A DNA stretch of 61,028 nt from positions 1 through 61,028 of the IMG/VR virus record IMGVR_UViG_3300036774_000039. The stretch is one strand, 5' to 3'. Positions 36,846 through 45,407 of the stretch are shown here, one piece after another; within the stretch, counting starts at the first letter, position 1; the number at the start of each line of letters is the position of its first letter. This DNA is from a virus. The translations under genes were made by a program, and so were the position numbers. The notes beneath the pieces are model-generated. The model was not told the origin of the DNA. It saw only the letters and a program-made list of their open reading frames with translations, and did not search any database.

Positions 36846-37340
36846 ATGCCCAGCAGCGATGTTGAAAATTACCAAGGCTCAGGAACCCCGACAGTCATCC
36901 AGGAGGGGTATGATACGTTCATCGGGATCTTCAACGATGCGGCGTCTTCCCTGGCCAACGGATCGGTCGTTGAGGTGTCGTTCTTCAACAGCACGACAGC
37001 CGGCGTCTATCCGTGGTGCAAACAGCCGGCAACACAGGCGACAGTCGTTCACTTGATCGGCGTTGTGGACAACTCCAAGATGGGTCAGGGTGCCGCTGGC
37101 ATCCCGGCCGCAACGTGGGGTCTGGCCCGAATTCGCGGATATTGTCCCGCGATTCTCGGGGCGGCGGCGATCACCACCGAACACACGCTGACCTCGACGA
37201 ACACGGCCTGGACTGCCACGGACACGGCGGGATCGACTCTCGCGACGAACACCTTCGGGATCGCGAAGTCGACGGGCCTCACAGTATCACCGTACACGGC
37301 GACCGCGTATATCTTCGGATACTACGTGGCAATGCCGTAA
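36846..37340 (+). CDS. Capsid decoration-like protein
   Basis: A 164-aa beta-rich protein directly after the capsid gene. Threonine- and alanine-rich strands (TTEHTLTSTNTAWTATDTAG) and a C-terminal YTATAYIFGYYVAM are typical of small head-surface or decoration proteins. AAGGAATATC precedes ATG. Followed by a terminator-like hairpin. No family recognised. Confidence 0.55.
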   Translation: MPSSDVENYQGSGTPTVIQEGYDTFIGIFNDAASSLANGSVVEVSFFNSTTAGVYPWCKQPATQATVVHLIGVVDNSKMGQGAAGIPAATWGLARIRGYCPAILGAAAITTEHTLTSTNTAWTATDTAGSTLATNTFGIAKSTGLTVSPYTATAYIFGYYVAMP

Positions 37341-37347
37341 ACTGATT

Positions 37348-37382
37348 GGGCGGGGATAGGGCTTGTAACCTTCGCCCCGCCC
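37348..37382 (+). terminator. Terminator-like hairpin after the capsid genes
   Basis: GGGCGGGG (37348-37355) pairs with CCCCGCCC (37375-37382), with inner AGG/CCT pairs. The following bases, TTCACTTTT, form a weak U-run. It may lower transcription of the tail genes relative to the capsid genes. Confidence 0.65.
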
Positions 37383-37407
37383 TTCACTTTTCCCGCGGAG
37401 CTTGAAC

Positions 37408-37680
37408 ATGGATGCGTATTACTTCACTCTGAAGGTCACGACCAACCTCCGGGTTGGTGGGACGGTTGCAGGATCGACCTCATTCACCACAAACGCGACA
37501 TCGATCACGATAACGAATGCAAACGTCACGGCCTCGAGTTTCTGCTATGCTTCACCGGCAGTAGCGCCGGGAGCCGGAGAACAACTCGGTTGCACACCGG
37601 GAGCGGGGTATTTCGTCGTTTTCCGTCAGACGGGAACCACGTCCGGTCTCGCGTTCCAGTGGCTTGCTCTGAATCCATAA
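37408..37680 (+). CDS. Small beta-rich structural protein
   Basis: A 90-aa protein, MDAYYFTLKVTTNLRVGGTV, rich in T, A, G and V with alternating strands. GGAG precedes ATG 37408 by 10 bases. Resembles small virion surface proteins. Function unknown. Confidence 0.5.
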   Translation: MDAYYFTLKVTTNLRVGGTVAGSTSFTTNATSITITNANVTASSFCYASPAVAPGAGEQLGCTPGAGYFVVFRQTGTTSGLAFQWLALNP

Positions 37681-37695
37681 CCAAGGGAGGGTAAC

Positions 37696-38100
37696 ATGAA
37701 GCGCCTCATTCTTCTTGTCGCCCTCCTGATACTTGCCGCGCCTGTCTACTCTCAGGCGCTCCGGGTATTCACGGAGAGCGATTACAATCAGTACAAGCAC
37801 TACTCGGCGGCAACTGCCGCCAACGGCGACACGGTGGTCAATGTCGTAGGAGCCCAGACTGGCTTCCCGACCGGGAATACCGTACTCCCGTATCTCGTCG
37901 CAGTCGTTCTCAATACGATGGCGAATAGCGCATCCTACACGATCCTCGATGGAGGAACGACAGTCGCATCGGTCACTCTGCCGGCGACAGCGCTCACGTC
38001 TCCCGTTGTCATACCGTACAATATCAGGCTCGGGACGTGCCTTGTCATCAAGATCGTCGGGACAAATGATGTAACGCTCGTCTACCGAACATGGCGCTGA
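37696..38100 (+). CDS. Exported beta-rich protein
   Basis: A 134-aa protein with a clear signal peptide, MKRLILLVALLILAAPVYSQ (cleavage after S-Q-A region), then strands such as PYLVAVVLNTMANSASYTIL and VVIPYNIRLGTCLVIKIVG. A secreted protein among virion genes is unusual; it could act at the host envelope. AGGGAGGG precedes ATG. Confidence 0.6.
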   Translation: MKRLILLVALLILAAPVYSQALRVFTESDYNQYKHYSAATAANGDTVVNVVGAQTGFPTGNTVLPYLVAVVLNTMANSASYTILDGGTTVASVTLPATALTSPVVIPYNIRLGTCLVIKIVGTNDVTLVYRTWR

Positions 38101-38112
38101 CCGGGAGGAAAT

Positions 38113-39249
38113 ATGCCGGATGCCTACGGTCACTCGCTCTATTCGGAGCTGATTGATGAGATAGTCGCCGATTCATCGCTGGATGCCGAACTCGCAAACC
38201 TGGGGGATGACCAGTTTAAGGTCTGGATTCTCCGGGCAGAGGAGCGGATCTGCTCGTCCGTCAATGTTATGGACGAGTGGAGTATGCAACTTCTCTCGGG
38301 GTACGATACATACCAGATCACCGAGAACCCGGCGATTACCGGTGCGACTGCCGCCTCACCGATCGTCTTAACCACGAAATCTGCCCACGGCCTCACAGCC
38401 GGGACAATGATTCGCATTGCCCGAGTCAATGGGATAAATGCGAACGGGCAGTTTGTTGTGGCCGCTCCGGTCACGACCAACTCGTTTGCGATCAACTACC
38501 TCTCGATCGTCGGTGGGGCTCTCAATCAGGCCCCCATCGTTATCAACACAACCCAGCCCCACGGATTCTCGACCGGAGACACGGTCACAATCGCCAACGT
38601 CCTTGGCAATACTGCCGCCAACGGGACGTGGACGATTACTCTCGTCGATCAGGCGAACTTCAGCCTGAATGGATCGACGGGGAACGGCACCTATACCGGA
38701 GGCGGGACTGCGACAAAAGTCTCGAGTGGGGTGGGGCAGACATATGTCGGCGGGGGGAGATTCTGGACGCTTCAGCAACTTCCGTCTCATTTCCGCGACG
38801 TCAAGACGATCCGGGCTCTCATCAATAACTTCATCCAGGAGATCGAGATTTCTGATTTTCGGTTCCTGACGCACCTCGAGAGTGAAGACAACATCTTCCT
38901 TCTCGGGGAGGCAGCCACCTATATCTACCCTGTCCAGGTGATGATTAACTCAAAGGACACGCAGGACTACATGAGATTCTATCCTGCGCCGGTGGTACAG
39001 ATGGAAGCCCGATGCTTCGGGAGCATCAGGATCAACCCGAATCTCTACATCGACGATCCGGTGCAGAACGGCATCCATCTTCCGAAGCAGTATGATGACG
39101 CGATCAGGATTTTCGTGCGCTCGAGGATCTATAGTTATCTGAAAGACCGAGAAGAAGAACTCCGGCATCTCCAACTCTTCAAACAGTCGATCGCCGAAGA
39201 GAAGGCCAACAAGAGCCCTCACACGAAGATGAGGATCAGATACACATGA
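38113..39249 (+). CDS. Head-to-tail adaptor with inserted FCCH-like domains
   Basis: A 378-aa protein. The N-terminus (LYSELIDEIVADSSLDAELA) and C-terminal half (FRDVKTIRALINNFIQEIEI, PKQYDDAIRIFVRSRIYSYL) match helical adaptors of the podoviral gp11/gp4 type. Between them, about 80-215, are two beta barrels of the E1 FCCH type: SPIVLTTKSAHGLTAGTMIR and APIVINTTQPHGFSTGDTVT. These domains occur in many phage appendage proteins. GGAGG precedes ATG. Confidence 0.7.
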   Translation: MPDAYGHSLYSELIDEIVADSSLDAELANLGDDQFKVWILRAEERICSSVNVMDEWSMQLLSGYDTYQITENPAITGATAASPIVLTTKSAHGLTAGTMIRIARVNGINANGQFVVAAPVTTNSFAINYLSIVGGALNQAPIVINTTQPHGFSTGDTVTIANVLGNTAANGTWTITLVDQANFSLNGSTGNGTYTGGGTATKVSSGVGQTYVGGGRFWTLQQLPSHFRDVKTIRALINNFIQEIEISDFRFLTHLESEDNIFLLGEAATYIYPVQVMINSKDTQDYMRFYPAPVVQMEARCFGSIRINPNLYIDDPVQNGIHLPKQYDDAIRIFVRSRIYSYLKDREEELRHLQLFKQSIAEEKANKSPHTKMRIRYT

Positions 39250-39884
39250 GTACCGTCCAACTTCAAGTCACGAAACTCTACCAGAGGATCGACCCCAGGG
39301 CAAGCGACGGAAGCGAGATTACGATCGCCACCGTAGGGACGGTTGACGGTGAGAAATTCACGGCCGCCAAAGGTCTTGCGATCTACAACGACGCACGTAC
39401 GGCACTCGCGAACGCAATCTCGGTGCGCATGGACCCGTTCTCCAAACGTCAGGCCATCGCTGATAATACTGTCTGGAATACGACCTTCACCTTTACTGCC
39501 GGCGTCGGGGCCAAGGAGACGGGTTATATCGAACACAAAGAACTCCAGACGTCTGCCGGCGTGAGGATTGCCGTTCTCCCGGCGCATGTGGTCGGGATGA
39601 CCGCATATCTCGACTCAGCGCTCAATCCTCTGGTATACGAACGGGGGACGTCATTCTACTCGGTACATGGGAATCTCTATATCCCGGACGCCGCGACGTA
39701 TCTTCATGTCTACTACGGCATCACGCCATTCGTTATCGGAGACGTGACCGGGGGAGCCACAGTCGAGACGTTCTCGCCGGTCTGGGAGCCGTTGCTACTC
39801 GAACTGGGTGAATCAATAGCGATGGAGATGGCACTCGGCGAGGTGAATAAACTCGCGATGTCACTCGTCGGAGGGGTTCAATAA
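39246..39884 (+). CDS. Virion structural protein, adaptor-like
   Basis: A 212-aa protein coupled to the adaptor by ATGA. The N-terminus has helices (TKLYQRIDPRASDGSEITIA, AIYNDARTALANAISVRMDP) and the C-terminus a strand-rich part ending LGESIAMEMALGEVNKLAMS. Likely a second connector ring or tail-completion protein by position. Confidence 0.6.
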   Translation: MSTVQLQVTKLYQRIDPRASDGSEITIATVGTVDGEKFTAAKGLAIYNDARTALANAISVRMDPFSKRQAIADNTVWNTTFTFTAGVGAKETGYIEHKELQTSAGVRIAVLPAHVVGMTAYLDSALNPLVYERGTSFYSVHGNLYIPDAATYLHVYYGITPFVIGDVTGGATVETFSPVWEPLLLELGESIAMEMALGEVNKLAMSLVGGVQ

Positions 39885-40792
39885 TGGCACTCTCGAGAGT
39901 CTGGCAAGCCGGGAATTTCATGCGTCATGCGATGGCGGCGTTCCCCGCGATCGACGAAGTCGCCTGGACCCAAAGGTTCGAGATCATCAATATGATCCAG
40001 TACAAGGTGGCCTCTGAATTCTATGGCCTGATGTACGGAGCCTATCATACGATGGTCATCCTTCAACAGGATACGGCAGGAAGGGTGGGAACCGGGGGGA
40101 CGTATACCGTTGCTACAACGACTCTCAACGTAACCGGCCTGAGCTCGAATTTCCTTTCCTCTGATGTCGGGAAACTTATCACCTTCACAGATGGGACATT
40201 GACATATTGTGGGTTCATATCGGCATTTCTCTCGTCGACATCCGTCCAGGTTCAGGGCAACGATCTCCCGGTAAGTAATATCGCCGCGCTGACATCGGTC
40301 ATCGTCGTATCTACGGTTGTGAGCTCGGACGCGGTTTCGATTTCCGGTATAGATATGATGCGAACGGGTGAGCAAGTCAACATTGATATGCAGTCTACTC
40401 TGACCTCTTCGATCGAAGCGGTAGGTCTCGAGGCTCTGAGATTCTTCAGGAATATGTCAGCACAGAATAGGAACCGGATCGTGTACTCTCTGATGGGCGA
40501 CCGTATTCTGCTTTCAAATGGTATTAATCTAACGGGATATGGGACGCTCACAATCGCATATCCAAGGTCGCCTATCCCCGTCCAACAGGACGCCGATTAT
40601 ATCGACCTTCTCGATGGGGGGATTATCAACCTTGCGATGCTCCTCCTGAAGAAGCACCTCTCCGAACGATTCTACCATGAGAAGCGAGACTACATGGCAG
40701 AGGCTCAGGTCATTCTCGCTGACATCTATAAGAACCATGATGCGGTTTTGAAGGCGCAGATCGTTCAGGAAAAAGCACTGGTTTTGATGTGA
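39884..40792 (+). CDS. Virion structural protein with inserted beta domain
   Basis: A 302-aa protein. Helical ends (FEIINMIQYKVASEFYGLMY; LLLKKHLSERFYHEKRDYMA) surround a beta segment at about 70-150 (GTGGTYTVATTTLNVTGLSS, LITFTDGTLTYCGFISAFLS). The same plan, helical core with an inserted barrel, is seen in the adaptor two genes upstream, suggesting related architecture. It shares one base with the previous stop. Confidence 0.6.
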   Translation: MALSRVWQAGNFMRHAMAAFPAIDEVAWTQRFEIINMIQYKVASEFYGLMYGAYHTMVILQQDTAGRVGTGGTYTVATTTLNVTGLSSNFLSSDVGKLITFTDGTLTYCGFISAFLSSTSVQVQGNDLPVSNIAALTSVIVVSTVVSSDAVSISGIDMMRTGEQVNIDMQSTLTSSIEAVGLEALRFFRNMSAQNRNRIVYSLMGDRILLSNGINLTGYGTLTIAYPRSPIPVQQDADYIDLLDGGIINLAMLLLKKHLSERFYHEKRDYMAEAQVILADIYKNHDAVLKAQIVQEKALVLM

Positions 40793-43518
40793 AGCCCGAA
40801 GGATACGACACAAAGGATATTAACGATCTCCAAGGATTTGTCACCGCCTATAACCGGGTGGGGATACAGGATAATTACGCGATCGACATGCGGAACGTCC
40901 AGATTTCCACCGAGGGCTTCATGCTTCAGCGCCGGTATGGGACGAAACACCGCTACTCGTCGTACCCGACAACGAACATCGTTGCAAACACCGCGATCAA
41001 TGTAGTGAACGGTTTTACTCTCTTTGACCCGGTAACGTCGACCGACTACGATTTCATCGTCGCGCTCGACTATCTCGGGATCACGCACGTTTACGTCTAT
41101 GACGGGTCGTGGATTGAACTCACGGCATTCTACGCTTGCCAGATCAACGGGGCAACCAGTTATACATTCACCGCCAATCCCCCGGTGAGCGGATTCTCCA
41201 CCGTCACGACGAATAATGAGACGCAGAACGGGCAGTCCCTCGGCTCGGGTTGGCCCACCGGAGGTTTCCCCGGCGATATGTCGTTCTACGTCGCTATCAA
41301 CACGGATGTCTCCAACACAGCGGGGATCGTGGGGACGGGGAACGGAGCGCACAGTCTGACGATTCTCGGAGCAAATACGACAGCCGGTGGTATGAACTGG
41401 GCTTCGGGGAACCACCTGACGCTCTACCGGACGGTCGGCCTCTTCAACGCCTCCTGGACTGGGAGCCTGAGTGCGACGCCGCATATCCGGTTCATGGACA
41501 ATGAGACGCAGCGGAAACTCACGATGTATAATGGGTCAGTCTCCGGGACACAGGTCACTCCAGGGATTCCTCTCCTTTTGATGAAGCGCCCACAGAGGGC
41601 ATATTCCTGGCCCGACACGACCGCTGCAGATGCGTATCTGACAGTCCCGAGTTCTGCAGTCGATTCGTGGTTTACCGAGGCCGGTGGAGGACTGTCAACG
41701 CTCTGGGCGAAATACGGGACGAAGGCGGCGCCTGTTAATATCGCGATCACGTCGAGTTTTGACACAAAGGATGCTGCGCCTACCGGAAGCGTCAATCTCT
41801 TCCCGGCGAATTCGTGGCTCCGCGTCCAGTGTACAGCATCGGGGACTGGAGCGGGACCGGCGAACCTCTATGTCGGTAGTTATCTCTACATGACCCTCCT
41901 CTATGACAATTACGAGGAGAGCGACCCAGTTGTGGAAGCGTTCCTGAATATGTACGGTGCGGGGACGGGAATCCAGACCATCACGAATATGTATATCAAC
42001 CCCGCATCCATGCCGAAGAACGTGACCGGATGCAAGTGGTACAGCGGTCAGTGGGCGATGTACGGAACGGCGAATGACCCGGCAGTCATCAACTTCAGGA
42101 CGATCTTCCCAGACTCGGCCTTCACAACTGTCAAGACGATCTATTTTCAGAAATACAATATCACCGGTCAGCCCGGAGGAGACGTCACAGTAGGATATTC
42201 CGGCTCCGAATCGAAGGGCCGGTGGATGCAGTACGTCTGGACGTATGTGACGGGGAATCCGCAGGAAGGCTCGGACAACATTCTTTCCGATTTGAACCAT
42301 CCGCTCGTCGAGAAGAGGACGCTTATCACGCCTCGGTTCGCTACAAAGGCAAGCCGGAGGCAGTCATCTATCGTCGCGGTCGATACCGATGACAAGACTC
42401 TCCGTGTCTCGCTCTTTGACGGGTACGGCGTCCATCAGGACGATAACACACCCTTCACGTCGAATTGCAGCGATAGTACACCGCTGATCATGAATCTCAC
42501 CGCGCATGGGAAACTACTCGGACTGGGGACATCTCGAGGCTATCTGATTGCCTTGAAGACTGCAGAACTCGAACTTGTGGATCTTCAGGCGTTCAATCAG
42601 GAACTCGTCCCCGCCGATGTAGTCGCAAGCCGGTCGATCCTTTCGACGCCGTACGGCCTCTTCTGGGCGGGCTCCAACAATATCTATATGTTCCCGATCT
42701 CCGGTGGTGGGATCAAGCCGATCTCCGAACTCTGGAAGAATAAGTATGACGGGACACTCTTCACGACTCTGCGAAATCCATCAGCGCAAGTCGCCTTCAT
42801 CAATGCGACCGCCCGGCAGAATATCATCGCCGGCTGGGACCCCACGTACGAAGAAGTGTGGTTCCAGATCAAAGTCGAGATCGACCAGGCAAGTGTCGCA
42901 CAGGAGTATCTTAATTACTGTTATTCTCCGAAGACGGGGAAGTGGCGGGTCGTGAAACTGAATTTCACCGGTGGGCAGTCGACACAACTCCCGGTGGCGT
43001 TCTACTCCCAGCATTCCGACAAGTCGATGAATATCGGCTACGGGAGTCTCTTGAATGCCAGTACCGGGAACGGCGTTCTTCTCTACCCGGCGAGGGATGG
43101 GAACAGGCCCTATCAGGATGATGTGATGATAGTCTCTACTGGTTCTCCGGTAGAGGTCGGCGATGCGAATGGCTTCGAGACGGACATCACCCTGAATATC
43201 GGTTCGATCTACAGCATCACGAATCTCGCGAATGTGTGGGATCATTTTTTTGACTATGTTGGGTCTGCAGTCAACAACACCGACGCTATTAACCTGACGG
43301 TCTATGCGAACCGGGAAACCACGCCGATCGACAGCCTGACAAGGACGCTGACGGTGAATTCCCGCTCGACCCGGAGGATGATGAGGCCGAGAGGCCCGAT
43401 CGAATCTCTGAGGGTAAAACTCCAGTGGCCCACCGGGAGCCTTTTGAACTTCAAGAATTTCGACCTTTCACGGATCAGTTTCGGCTATACGGTAAAGCGC
43501 AGAACCGGTACAAAATAA
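40789..43518 (+). CDS. Tail tube/nozzle-like protein
   Basis: A 909-aa protein from GTG 40789 overlapping the previous stop. It opens KPEGYDTKDINDLQGFVTAY, NRVGIQDNYAIDMRNVQIST, similar in style to podoviral nozzle or stabilisation proteins (gp10/gp12 type), with a long beta-propeller-like body (VVASRSILSTPYGLFWAGSN, WFQIKVEIDQAS). A lectin-like insertion at about 130-220 is possible. It would form the lower tail through which DNA leaves. Confidence 0.65.
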   Translation: MKPEGYDTKDINDLQGFVTAYNRVGIQDNYAIDMRNVQISTEGFMLQRRYGTKHRYSSYPTTNIVANTAINVVNGFTLFDPVTSTDYDFIVALDYLGITHVYVYDGSWIELTAFYACQINGATSYTFTANPPVSGFSTVTTNNETQNGQSLGSGWPTGGFPGDMSFYVAINTDVSNTAGIVGTGNGAHSLTILGANTTAGGMNWASGNHLTLYRTVGLFNASWTGSLSATPHIRFMDNETQRKLTMYNGSVSGTQVTPGIPLLLMKRPQRAYSWPDTTAADAYLTVPSSAVDSWFTEAGGGLSTLWAKYGTKAAPVNIAITSSFDTKDAAPTGSVNLFPANSWLRVQCTASGTGAGPANLYVGSYLYMTLLYDNYEESDPVVEAFLNMYGAGTGIQTITNMYINPASMPKNVTGCKWYSGQWAMYGTANDPAVINFRTIFPDSAFTTVKTIYFQKYNITGQPGGDVTVGYSGSESKGRWMQYVWTYVTGNPQEGSDNILSDLNHPLVEKRTLITPRFATKASRRQSSIVAVDTDDKTLRVSLFDGYGVHQDDNTPFTSNCSDSTPLIMNLTAHGKLLGLGTSRGYLIALKTAELELVDLQAFNQELVPADVVASRSILSTPYGLFWAGSNNIYMFPISGGGIKPISELWKNKYDGTLFTTLRNPSAQVAFINATARQNIIAGWDPTYEEVWFQIKVEIDQASVAQEYLNYCYSPKTGKWRVVKLNFTGGQSTQLPVAFYSQHSDKSMNIGYGSLLNASTGNGVLLYPARDGNRPYQDDVMIVSTGSPVEVGDANGFETDITLNIGSIYSITNLANVWDHFFDYVGSAVNNTDAINLTVYANRETTPIDSLTRTLTVNSRSTRRMMRPRGPIESLRVKLQWPTGSLLNFKNFDLSRISFGYTVKRRTGTK

Positions 43519-43527
43519 GGGGGTAGT

Positions 43528-44301
43528 ATGGGAGACTTTGGGACGTTTGCGGGTGGTGCGCTTGGCGGGGCAGAACTGGGGTCGATGTTTGGCCCGATTG
43601 GTGCCGGAGTCGGAGCAGTCGCGGGTGGCGTTATGGGTCTCCTCGGAGATTCCCCCGAACAGCAAAGACAGAAGCGGAAGAACGATCTCATCGCCGCCAT
43701 CCGTCGCATCCAGCAAGAGAACATCGCATCCGGGTCGAACCTCATCGGTCAGCAGACCCAGAAGAACATCGCATCGGAACGGGCGGCAGCGGCTCGTCGT
43801 GCTGCGGCCGGAGGGTTCTCAGCCGAGCAGAATGTGGGAGGCGCTGAAAGCCGGGCTCTCGAGGCGGGAGGAACCGAACTCCAGCGTTATATCCAGGCGA
43901 CGAATGCTCAGGCATCACAGGCAGAGATCGGCGCAGAACAGGAATTCGCCGAAAGGCCGATGGCCCCCGGTCCCTCCGACTGGCTCCTCTCGCTAGGGGG
44001 GGCGGCGGGTCAGATCAAACATGGGATCGACCTCGCATCCTTAAATGCGTCATCGACAACGCCAACAAGTACGACGCCGGAAGCAACACCAGGGGTGACG
44101 CCGGCATCCGTTCAGACGCCGATGACAATAGGGGGGATGCGACCCTCTTCTTCTCCGAACGAGATGAATTACACAAAGTACCTCCAGAACGCATCGGCCT
44201 CAATGGAGGGTATCCCCGAGCAGACATTCATGCCGGGGTTTGGGAAAAAGAAACTTCCCGGATCGAGCATTGTGGATTTCTATACGAAAGCATATAAATA
44301 A
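43528..44301 (+). CDS. Internal virion protein, glycine-zipper type
   Basis: A 257-aa protein whose N-terminus is a glycine-zipper helix (GGALGGAELGSMFGPIGAGV, GAVAGGVMGLLG), followed by a charged coiled coil (RQKRKNDLIAAIRRIQQENI) and an A/Q-rich helix. Such proteins are ejected with the DNA and insert in the envelope. First of three candidate ejection proteins. Confidence 0.65.
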   Translation: MGDFGTFAGGALGGAELGSMFGPIGAGVGAVAGGVMGLLGDSPEQQRQKRKNDLIAAIRRIQQENIASGSNLIGQQTQKNIASERAAAARRAAAGGFSAEQNVGGAESRALEAGGTELQRYIQATNAQASQAEIGAEQEFAERPMAPGPSDWLLSLGGAAGQIKHGIDLASLNASSTTPTSTTPEATPGVTPASVQTPMTIGGMRPSSSPNEMNYTKYLQNASASMEGIPEQTFMPGFGKKKLPGSSIVDFYTKAYK

Positions 44302-44312
44302 CAGGGGTCATC

Positions 44313-45407
44313 ATGGCAGCGTTCGGGGATCTCGATACATCAACCCTCAACCGGGTACACGACGAGCTCGTTCAGGCCGGTGGAAGATACGTCGATATGC
44401 TGAACGCGAAGACGAATCTCGCGAAACAGCAACAGGCTCAGGCGACTTCCCAGGAGGCACTCAGCGCCCTGATGAACGTCTACAAGAACCCGAAGGCATC
44501 GCCGGAGGAGGTCATGCGCGGGACGCTCGAGGCGCACTCGAAACTCGCGTCTATCGACCATCCGATCGCGACGAAGACAGCCTCGACCGTGGACAAACTC
44601 GCTGAGACGTTCTCGAAATTCCATCCGACCCGCGTGAATGCGCCGAGGGTCTCGCTCCGCGATCCCGAAGGGAAACTCACGATCGTCGATCATGCAGGAT
44701 CACAGTACCAGAAGAAGGAAATCTTCGACCCCGAACACCCGGAGACATCGCTCGGCTATTCATTCGTGCCCCACAACCCACCGGGGAGCAGGACTGGCGG
44801 GGGACGGTCGGCGGCCGAACTGAATGCCCGGAAGCAGACGGTTGAGATTCCGTTCCTCGAGCCCGACCCGAATAAGAGAACACAGGGAGTCATCAAAACG
44901 GAAAAGTATACCGGTCAGCCGGAGGAAATCTCGAAGCGCCTCGTCTATGAGGCGGTGAAACTCGAGAACGAACTGAAGCCCTACACCCAGTTACCGGCAC
45001 AGGCAGGATCAACGGCTCCGGCCCTCGACCTGAATCAGTACGTCGACGGGACAAAGAAGATCGACATCGACAGCCCGGACATCCAGCGGATCACCGATCT
45101 GGACGAGCAGAGGAAGGTCGTGGCGATGGTTCAGGCGTGGCAGAACCTCATCAACCAGGCCCGGCAGTATGCGACCCGAGGAGTAGGAGCCCAGAAAGCC
45201 GATCTCTCGACCTTCCAAGGGGCACAGGCGGCCACCGCCCCGGTCCCGACCGGACAGACAGCACAGGACGAGGGAGGGGGAGAGGAACAGGCACCAGCAA
45301 CGATGAAGACCGATTACTCGGGGATGGATGTTGACGCACTTATCGACGCCGCCGAGAACGACCCGGATGCGTACGCGGAACTGAAAAAACGCGGAGTGAT
45401 TCAATAA
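44313..45407 (+). CDS. Internal virion protein
   Basis: A 364-aa, mainly helical protein with alanine- and glutamine-rich coiled coils (MLNAKTNLAKQQQAQATSQE) and disordered T/P/G-rich stretches near the end. It starts 12 bases after the glycine-zipper gene and overlaps the 2109-aa gene by one base. Likely an ejection protein by composition and order. Confidence 0.6.
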   Translation: MAAFGDLDTSTLNRVHDELVQAGGRYVDMLNAKTNLAKQQQAQATSQEALSALMNVYKNPKASPEEVMRGTLEAHSKLASIDHPIATKTASTVDKLAETFSKFHPTRVNAPRVSLRDPEGKLTIVDHAGSQYQKKEIFDPEHPETSLGYSFVPHNPPGSRTGGGRSAAELNARKQTVEIPFLEPDPNKRTQGVIKTEKYTGQPEEISKRLVYEAVKLENELKPYTQLPAQAGSTAPALDLNQYVDGTKKIDIDSPDIQRITDLDEQRKVVAMVQAWQNLINQARQYATRGVGAQKADLSTFQGAQAATAPVPTGQTAQDEGGGEEQAPATMKTDYSGMDVDALIDAAENDPDAYAELKKRGVIQ